DNA of 64,000 nucleotides, taken from assembly GCA_032173965.1 (NCBI GenBank), contig JAVUNC010000006.1:19008028-19072027 (forward strand), given 5' to 3'. The first letter of the stretch is position 1, and the number at the start of each line of letters is the position of its first letter. Source of the stretch: Sitta carolinensis. Taxonomy: Eukaryota; Chordata; Aves; Passeriformes; Sittidae. A program made the position numbers and the translations under genes. This document shows, piece by piece, positions 1 to 9,400 of this stretch. Under the pieces are notes generated by a model. The model saw nothing but the letters and a program-made list of their open reading frames with translations, was not told the DNA's origin and made no database searches.

Positions 1-262
1 CTGCCACACCCTCAAGGAGTCACTGCTGGTTACAATCCCAAACCCCCAGCACTACTCGCCTCGGGTGCTGCTGTCACCTTTCAGAGCCTCCTCCCACCCT
101 GTCCAACCTCCTCAGTGCCACCAGCCCAGTGCTGCCACAGCACGTGAAGGAAAGCAGCCTCTGCCCACAGCTCCCCGGGCTTTTAGTGGTGGACATGAGT
201 AATTTTACTGGAGCAGCCCCCCAGCAGGAGCAGCCCCACAGGTGCTGCTGCCCCAGGTTTAC
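1..262. other. MIS18BP1 intron, 5' part
   Basis: This is sequence downstream (on the minus strand) of the exon 12 donor. I see no convincing exon, repeat or regulatory element in it. Confidence 0.7.
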
Positions 263-402
263 CTGGACCCTCCTGCTCTGGAAGGGTGTTGCAGTGAAGA
301 TGTCATCGTGGTTGTCCTTGGGCAGCTGCTCCAGGAACTCCCTCATCTGCTGCTTCCGTTTGAGGGTGCCCACCTTGGCAGTGATCACTGGCTCCTTCTG
401 AG
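263..402 (-). CDS. MIS18BP1: MIS18BP1 coding exon 12: conserved C-terminal segment
   Basis: The acceptor is GGTTCCTGCAG|CTCA and the donor GGTCCAG|GTAAAC. The exon has 140 bases, phase 1 to 0. It reads AQKEPVITAKVGTLKRKQQ and then MREFLEQLPKDNHDDIF with ATPFQSRRVQ. This is the conserved KVGTLKRK...LEQLPKD block that follows the SANT domain in vertebrate MIS18BP1. No further acceptor-exon pair could be recognised between 262 and 1, so the last exon(s) lie outside the window. Confidence 0.96.
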
Positions 403-3400
403 CTGCAGGAACCAAGCAGGAATTGGCTGAGACAGCAGCTACAGGGTTAAAATTCACTGCCTGCAGTCAGTGCCTCAGCCCAGGCCATCCTCTGGTGAAA
501 CCTCTTCCAGCTCCCTTAGGATCCTTTGGATTTCTCAGCCCCAGAGCAGTTTCAGGGAGGGTGGCTGCTGGGTGAGCCCAGCACTGCAGGCTCACAGGTC
601 AGGCTCCCTGACACAGCTGTGCTCACGTGTGCCTTGCAGAGAGCAAACCCACAGTGTCCCTGAGGCAGGAGGCACCAAGGCTCAAACGAAGGCTCTGCTG
701 CTCAGAGACCCTTTCACTGAAGCCAGGCTCAGGGAATGCTCAGCTCAACTTGTATCCATGGCAAACCTCGACCCAAGGCAGCCCCAGCTGGAGCTGCAGT
801 GTGGGGATGGCAAACACCAGGGAATGGCACTGGGCTGTGCAGACTCCACGCTGCCCTTGGGTGTCCAAAGATCCAAATCCCACCTGGACAGAGCTCTGCA
901 AGCAGCTTGTGACCTGCTGGGTCAAGAGCCCTTTGCCCTGAGGGGCCAAGGCCAGTGGAAGCCTTCCCCTCATGCCAACAACTGGAAAACTCTACAAAGA
1001 GCCTCTCCTCATCCCCTCAGTCATCCCTGCCATCCTCCAACCTGCACACCAAAGGTGACCTGGGGCTCACTGTCACACCCTGATGTGCTCTTGTGGGTTT
1101 ATCCCATGGAACCAGAATTGGTGAGGCTGGCAAAGCCCTCCCAGCCCAGCGAGTCCAACCCTTCCCCAGCACTGCCCAGGCCACCTCTGCCCCTGTCCCC
1201 AAGTGCCACATGCACAGGGCTGGGAATCCCTCAGGGATGGGCACTGCAAACTCCCTGGGCACTGCCAGTTCCTGAGCCCCTTCCCATGTGGAATTCCTGC
1301 TGCTGTGCCCGAGCTGCCCTGGCCCAGCCTGGAGCAGAGCCCGACCCCCCGGCTGTGCCCTCCTGGCAGGAGCTGTGCAGAGCCAGGAGAGCCCTGAGCC
1401 TCCTCTGCTCCAGGATGAGCCTGCCCAGCTCCTCAGGGATTCTCCATTCCCTGCCCAGCTCCCTCAGGGATTCTCCATTCCCTGCCCAGCTCCCTCAGGG
1501 ATTCTCCATTCCCTGCCCAGCTCCCTCAGGGATTCTCCATTCCCTGCCCAGCTCTGTTCCCATCCTGGCCCCGCTCCAGCCCCTCAGGGTCTGACTCCCA
1601 GTTATTCACCACTCACACAAGCCCATGACCAGCGCTGGTACCTTTCTGTTCAGGCTTCCCCGTGGTTTTCCTGGGCTGCTGTTTGGCTCCCCTGCCCATC
1701 TGCTCCTGCAGGTGCCTGCCGTGGCACTCCTCAGCCGAGCGGGACCCCACGGCCATGGCCACCTCCTGCCAGAAGCCACTCCTGTGCTTTGGGAGCACCA
1801 CGATGGCCCTGTGGGGACAGCAGGCACAGTGTCACTGCGCAGGGCTGCCAGGGGCACTTTACACTCAAAGTGTCTATTAAATATTGCCCAGTGCTTTGAG
1901 TAATTGGATGATGGGTTAATTCAACCCCCTTGGAGTTAACCTGCCTTACCTGCTGACAGAAAGCTGTCATGTTTAACCTGGTACTGCAATCTGGGGAGGG
2001 AACCTGCTCCCTCTCACCTGTGGCCTTCCTTATATTATACTGATGTTTCATTAGTGAGGAAAATTAATAGGGAATAATAAGTTTAATTATCATTAGGGAA
2101 TAATAGGGAATAAAAATAGGGAAATAAATAGGGATTCAAAACATAAAGGAAACCTGGGAAATCATGACTCTGAAACCCCCCATGCAATTCAGCCCCTCCT
2201 GCTGCCTGAGGGAATCCTCTGAACACAGAAGGAGCCCTTACCTGTGAAGCTTCTGCAGCTCCTTCTCAGACCAATCATCAACTGCCCTTGGAAAAAGTTC
2301 CAGAGATTTCCTCTCCTTTGCCCTCTCGTGCTCTCTGGGTCTCGCTGCTGGAGCCCTGGCACTGCTGGAGCCTCCATGTCTTGTTTTCCTCTGGGGTTTC
2401 CTCTGGGGTTCTCTGGCTTTCCTGCCCTTTGTGTGGGGTTCCTCCTGCTCGGTTTCAGACTCCGTGTCGGAATCGAGCCGGTACCTGGGGGGGTCGGGCC
2501 TGCCCCGTGCCCTCCTGCTGCGGGCAGGCAGAGGGGAAGCACTGGACTCAGAAGACGTTCTCTCTTCAGCAGTGGGGGACCCAGATGTTCTCCCCTCAGC
2601 AGGGGCTCAGACTCATCACTGGACTCGGACTGGCTCAGCCTCACCAGCACGTTCCGGGAGGATCTCCCTGTCCGCTGCCCACGGGAGCTGTCTGCATCAG
2701 GCCTGGAACTCTTGGAGCCAGAGCAGGGTTTGCAGTTTCGAGACTGTAGTTTTAATACAGGTTTCTGCTTCCTCTTGATCAGCAGTGGGGTGTCCTCACT
2801 GGACTCATCCTCTGAGGGCTCCTGGGCGACGGGAGCCCTCTCCTTGCCCTGCGAGTGCCACGTTGCTGACCTGAGGGAGCTCCTGTAGCCCTGCTCGTAC
2901 ATGCTCGGCTGCTCAGCTGCTGCCTGAGCTGCCCCCGGGGCTCTGCTGGGCCTGCTCAGCACCCTGGTGTTCGAGGCAGCCCCCCTGGCAGGGAGCTGGG
3001 GTTTGGCTCTCGTGCTCCTCACTCCAGGAGTAGTCTCCTCCTCATCCGTGAGGAAGCGCCGGCTCTTCCTGCTGCCTGCAGAGCTGGAGCCTCCTGCGGC
3101 AGGGGCTCCTCTCTGCCTGCTCCTCCCTGCAAGAGAGGGAGCCCCAGCCCCTGAGGGGGTGCAGGTGGTGGTGCTGCTGTGCCTGCAGCACAGGGATCTG
3201 CACCCCCTGCCAGAGCGTTACCTGCCAAACTACAAACTCAGAGCTGCTCCCCGAAACTCTACTGACTGAGCAGGCACCTCCCCCAGGCTCTGCTCGTGCT
3301 CCTGAGAGCTTTTCTGCAGGAAACATTGCAGCTGCTTTAAGAGAGAAACTTCTCATTTATATTGCACATTCTTCTCAGGCTTCTATCACTGCCCAAATTC

Positions 3401-6400
3401 TACTAAATCCAAACTTATTAAAGACTGTTACAGAGTTTCTTTGGCCAACGCTTCATTTCTTTCATCCACATTAAAAGGCGAAGCCAGGCCACCAGGTCAC
3501 TGGACTCCAGAAAGTCCAAATGCCTTCATTTCAATTTCCAGAATGAAATCCCTGTGTTCCCATCGTGTAATTAACAAAGGATTTAGAAACACAGTTCTTG
3601 TCTGGAGCTGTGAAACTCCACATGAATGCTGCTCTGATGATTCTTCAGAGACAAAACAATTGATCATAAAAATATCAGAATCATTTCTTTGCATAAACAG
3701 ACCCAACCCTACTTCTCCAGTACCCACTCACAATCCCACTGATTCCATCAATAACTTGAAAATTAAAAAAAAAAAATATTTAGTTTTTACCTTTACTTTG
3801 GCTTTCTGGCTTTTCCTCTGTTGTCTTCATGTCTTTCTTTGGTTTATTCTTCTTGGAGATCAAACTGGTCTTTCTTTTGGATTTTTCACTACTAAACATC
3901 TTCAAAATAAAACAATTGACTCTCAAACGAATTACATCCCCTTTACTCCAGGCTGAGCCCCTTGTCCAGCTCCCTCAGGAATTCTCTAGCCCCTTCCCAG
4001 CTCTGTTCCCTTCCCTGGACAGGCTCCAACCCCTCAGAGTCTCTCTTGCAGTGAAGGACCCAGAAGTGACCCCAGGATTTGAGGTGGGACGTCACCAAAC
4101 TGATACGATTATCTTTCAAAAACCCCTCATTTCTCCCCCAGAAACAATTCCCCATTATGGCAGATTTAGAGACCACAATTCTCTGATAACACAAGACTAT
4201 TTTTTGGTGTGTTTTCTAATATTTTGATCACGTTTCCAACACTTCCTTCCTCTTCAGGTGCCTCTAAGAGCTGTGCCTGTTCTGTTGCCCACCTGGCTGA
4301 GGTTAATAACCCTACTGAAGTGACAGTGCAGAGGGTCTTACCAGGCTGAGGTAATCCACACCCCCATTTTCGATGGTGACATTCAGGTTCTGATCCACAA
4401 ACTCCCTCTGCCCACACCAGAAGCTCAGGGGGGGTTTGATGAGGCGCCCGCTGCGAGAGTAGACCCTGCTCGAGTCCTCCTTGGAGCTGTTCTGGGGTGT
4501 TTCAACTGCAAGGGATAAAAGGCCCAAACAAAGAAGAGTTTTGTCCCAAATTCAGGAAAATTCAGTTTTGCAGACTTCACAAGCAGAGGAATGATGTTGT
4601 GTTTAAACTGGGCTACAAGGGAAATGTAAAACACGCCCAAAGTTGTTCTTTTCAAAGCATTGTGACAGAAATAGCTGGACTGAAGTAAGAACCTTCACAA
4701 ATTATAAAACTTACTGTGGAGAGCTTTCTAATTTTATTTTGTTTAGGAGGTTATAAATACTGTTAAAGTCATTTAAGGAGGGAGAATGATAAAGAAAAGT
4801 TGGAACAGCTGCTCACTAAGACAAATGAGAGTGAAAAATAAATGGGAGTGATGAGAGGAAAGCATAAAAGCTTTTTCAGGGCTAGCAATGAAATCTGATT
4901 GCAGCAGTAACAAACAACACAGTGGGGTTTGGGAAAGGCCCACTGGACAAAGGCCCCCCAAAAAGTCAGAGTTAAAGCCCAGGGCTGTCAGTGCCTGTGG
5001 CAAGGCAGGGACTGCACTCGAAGGCTGAACAAAACCAGGGGCCTCTTACAGCTTTACAGCCTTTTCCTGGCAACACAAGCAACATAATGAAACTTTCCAC
5101 AGCCCACTGCAGCCACCCCCAGGTATCTTTTCCAAACTGTTAAATACTCACAGATGTTCTTCTCATTCCCTGGTGATACCTCATAGGTGGAGTTCCTCAA
5201 TGCAGGTTTCCTGGCATTGCTCACTGCTGCAGTTTTCAACACAGCAGCTCCCCCCACAGCATCATTCTCCTTCTTTTCTTCCCCAGCACTAACTTGTTCT
5301 TTCCTAATGGTTTGGAGTTTGAGACAAGAAATAACAGCCATGTGATGAAGCTGTTCTTTAACAAAGTGAAGATGTGAAGCCCTGCTGGGCAGGAGCCCAG
5401 TGGCCCAGCACAGCAGGGCAGCCTCATGCCCACATCTAAACCAGTTCACACTCCTCCTTAAGAAGCAAAGTCTCAGTGAACACTTAGAACACTGCAATGA
5501 AAGAGCATCTCCAAAGAAGTTACCTCCTCCTTTCCTCAAGCATCTCCTCCACGTACTCCTTCCACCTGCTGGAGAAGCCGTAGGTGAATCTCTTGGTGAA
5601 GCGGTAGGGGAAGCCTGAGGGGGCACAGGGGGAGCAGCTCAGCAGGGCTGGCACCCTCAGGGGGCACAGCAACCCCCCGAGCCTGGGAAACCCACCCAGC
5701 ACAGCAACTGACCCCAACAACGCCACCCAGCACAGCCCAGCCACTGCCAGGCCTGGGAAACCTCTGCAGCACTGGAGCCACTCTGCTCACAGCCTCATGC
5801 TGCTGCTATTCCTCCTCAGAATATTGAAACAGAAACAAAGAGAAGTTGGTAATAAAACCTTCCAGTCAGGCAGCAGACAGATCAGGTATCTATCAGTGCT
5901 GCAAGTGAGAAGGAAACCCTGAAGTCACATCTTTGGGCCAACAGTGAAGGTGTGCTGGGTGAAAACCAGTGAAACACCCGTGGGGCACAGCTGGGTCAAG
6001 GGAAGGGCTGGGTAAACACCAGTGAAACACCCCTGGGGCACAGCTGGGTCAGGGGAAGGAATGGGTAAAAACCAGTGAAACACCCCTGGGGCACAGCTGG
6101 GTCAGGGGAAGGAATGGGTAAAAACCAGTGAAACACCCCTGGGGCACAGCTGGGTCAGGGGAAGGAATGCTGAGGGAAGGGCTGGAGCTGGAAGGGGCTG
6201 GAGGGTCAGGTTGGACATCAGGGAAAGGTTCTGCCCTAGAGGGTGCTGGGCTCTGCCCAGGCAATGGGCACGGCCCTGAGGCTGCCAGAGCTCCAGGAGC
6301 TGCCAGGGTGGGATTGTTGGGGAGTCTGGGCAGGGCCATGATTGGACTGGGTTATCCCTGTGGGTCCCTTCCAGCTCAGGATATCCCATGATTCCACCTA

Positions 6401-9400
6401 TTTATCCCCCCTATGGCACAGAGTTACTCTGTGCCCTCAGAGCTGCCTGTGAGCACTGACAAGCAGCTCACTCCCAGCAAAGGTGCCAGAGGAGCACGGA
6501 GCGAGAACAAATCCCGAACTTCCATCTGCATGGAAATCCCACCTGCTCCACACCAAGCTGAAGGAGTCTGGAATTTGTAAGGCATTCCAAAGCAGCAGCT
6601 TACCCTCCTTCCTCATGACAGCTGAGTCTATCTTGCCCTTGAGCTGGTAGACAGCCCCCGAGGAGGTTTTCACCTGGCTGCGTGTGACGCGCTCCGTGAT
6701 GGCACTGCTGTGCCACAGCAGCTGCTTCCTGTCCCTGCAAGAACCAGCACAGCAATCACCTCCACAAGTGCTGACACTCAGCGGAGTGGAGCCCAGCCCT
6801 GCTTTCGGAGGGATTCAGGGGCTGGCAGGATGTGCCCTGGGCTGGGTTTTCCCCCCCTCAGCCTGGAAGTGACACAGCTCTGAGGCTGGGGACAAACTGA
6901 GCGTGTCGCTGCTGCACGTGTCACTCGTGGCACAGCAGCTGGAATGGAGCCAGCTCAGGACAGCAGCCCAGCTTGGATGGGGCTTGGGGCACCCTGGGGC
7001 ACTGGGAGGTGGTCCTGCCATGGCAGGGGTGGGGCTGGATGGGCTTTAAGGTCCCTCCCAACCCAAACTGTCCAGAGCTCGGTGCTATTTGATTTGTTCC
7101 TCTCGGCACAGGACTCTGAAATGATTCCAGCAGCAGTTCCCTGGATGCTGGCTGTCCCCCTCTCGCCCACACAAAGGAATTGTCTCCTCCTGGATAAAGC
7201 AGTTTAAGCTCTGCACCATTACCTGGTGTTGGTATTCATGGTTTAATTTCCATTTAAATAATAAACTGGTTCTTACATCCTTTCCCCTTCCACGCAGATT
7301 GCTGTGTTTCCAGTCAGCACCTTAATCCTCCAGCTGCTCAGGCAGATGCTTTTCTGTTCCAGGAAAAAAAAAAAAAAAAAGAAAAAAGAAATAATTTAGA
7401 AGTATTTATTAGCCAGCACCCCTCAGTGATAATAAAAACATCTCTTTCAGCATCTTCTAAGCTACAAGTCTGGAATATTAGAGGCTACCTGCTCCTTGGC
7501 CCGATCCTGAAGGTGACCTGGTCTAATTCAGCAAACACACCAAACACTCTTGGCCCTGGTGAGGGATTGCAATCCCTGATTTCCCCAGGGAAGAAGGGAA
7601 AGCCAAGCCTTGGGCAGGTGTGCTGGTGCCAGGCTCCCAGGGCAGCAGGCTGCTCTCCCAGGAGATTCTGCTCCAGTTCCAGGAACAGGAGTCTGGATGT
7701 TCCAAGGCAAGCCAAGCCTTTCCCCTCGCCCTGAGTAGGGCACACTCTGCAGGGATTCCTGCCCAGCTGGCAAAGGTCTCTCCTCCCTGGAGCTCAGCAG
7801 GAGCTGCCTGGGCCCATGGTCACCCCATGACTACACCAAAAGTGCTTCTTCTTTTACACAAAAAACCCCAAACATTTGTCATCTTAGAGCACAGAATACA
7901 GAAACCCTTTGCATGGGAAAATTTACTGGTAAAATCTGATGGAACAACAGTTTATTCTCTTCTGAGTGTTCCCTGCTCTTGACAAGAAAAAGAATAACTT
8001 TGAGCTATCAGCCCAGAGGAATTTCTCTTTTTCCCTAAAGGATTATTTCCTCCCACCTCTTTGTGTGCTTCACCAGCAGGTTGATCAGGAGGAGGTTTAT
8101 CCAAAGGGGCCTTGGGGTCTTCTGCCAGCTTCTGCTTCCTCGGAATGTGGATTGGAGAGGAGAGCATGATGCTGCAGAGGTTCTGGGAGGGCTTCTCAGG
8201 AATAGTCTCTGGTGCCTCTGGCACTGCTGGGGCAGCTGGATTTTTACTGGGCTGCAGCTCCCTCCTGTCCTCAGGAAGCTCTGTATGTTCTGCTCCTCCA
8301 TTTGCCTTCCCCTGATCCCCAGTTTTCCGAGGGGTGGAGTTTACTTGCACAAAACTAGCCATTGTACTTTGAGACATCTCTTCATCAGCATCCACTTCTA
8401 CAGATTCCACAAGGAACACATCCACATCATCCTTATCAGAGTCCACATCCTCTGCTGGCCCATTCCCTGGCTGCTCAGCACAGGCAGGCTGCACTGAAGG
8501 ATTCTCCACAGCTGTGGAAGGAGGAATATTCTGCTGGGCTTGGGTTGAAGGTGCTGTAGCTGCTATTTAAAGGGGAAAAATAAAAAAAAAAAGAGTACCA
8601 AAGAGATGAGTGCTATTTAAGCACAGAAGCAGGCTGCCCAGGGGCAGGGGAGTCCCCCTGGCAGAGGGGTTTGTTTAAAGGCCTGTGGATGTGGCAGTGG
8701 GGGGCACAGCTGGCCTGGGGGGGTCTCAGAGGGCTTTCCCAAGCCCAGCAGTGCCCTGGCTCTCTGGCTGCAGGGGTCTGTGTGCCCAGAGCAGCCCCAG
8801 TACCTCTGTGCTGCTGCTGCAGCTGCCTCTTGACCCGCAGGAAGAACTTCTGGGGGCTCTCCAGCACGGGAGGCTCTGCAGGGAGCTCTGCCAGGGGCTC
8901 CAGCCCAGCCACCTCAGGGCACACTGACTCTGCAAAAGAACCAGACAAGAGAGCCCAAAACCTTCTGTCAACCTGAGGAGGAAAAACATTTTCATGGGGG
9001 GGATAGAATTTTTTTTAATACACTTTTTATTTAATCCCAGAAAGATTTAGGTGGGAAGGGACCTTAAATCCCATCCCATTCCACACCCTGCCATGGCAGG
9101 GACCCCTCCCAGTGTCCCAGGCTGCTCCAAGCCCAGTGTCCAGCCTGGCCTGGGACATTCCAGGGATCCAGGGACAGCCCCAGCTGCTCTGGACACCCTG
9201 TGCCAGGGCCTCCCCTCCCTCCTTGTTAAAAAGGGTCACATCCAGCATGGGGGCAGCAGCTGCAAACCTGCTGAGGTTCTGGATCTCACCATGTCATGGG
9301 TAAAAAAAAGATAAAAGCCAGCAGGGAGAGGCCAGGAAAATGCCCCAGTGGGATTTCAAACCTCAGGCAAGGTTCCATGAATCTTTCTCTTCTCTGCACA

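Noticed and set aside
2189..2590. Reading the end of exon 10 in the unshifted frame (GLRRSCRSFT end)
   Set aside because: That frame loses the SANT helix and gives the wrong phase for exon 11, so the shifted frame is the real one.
7966..8169. Plus-strand frame starting MFPALDKKKNNFELSAQ
   Set aside because: It is antisense to MIS18BP1 exon 3 and its intron, with no independent support.
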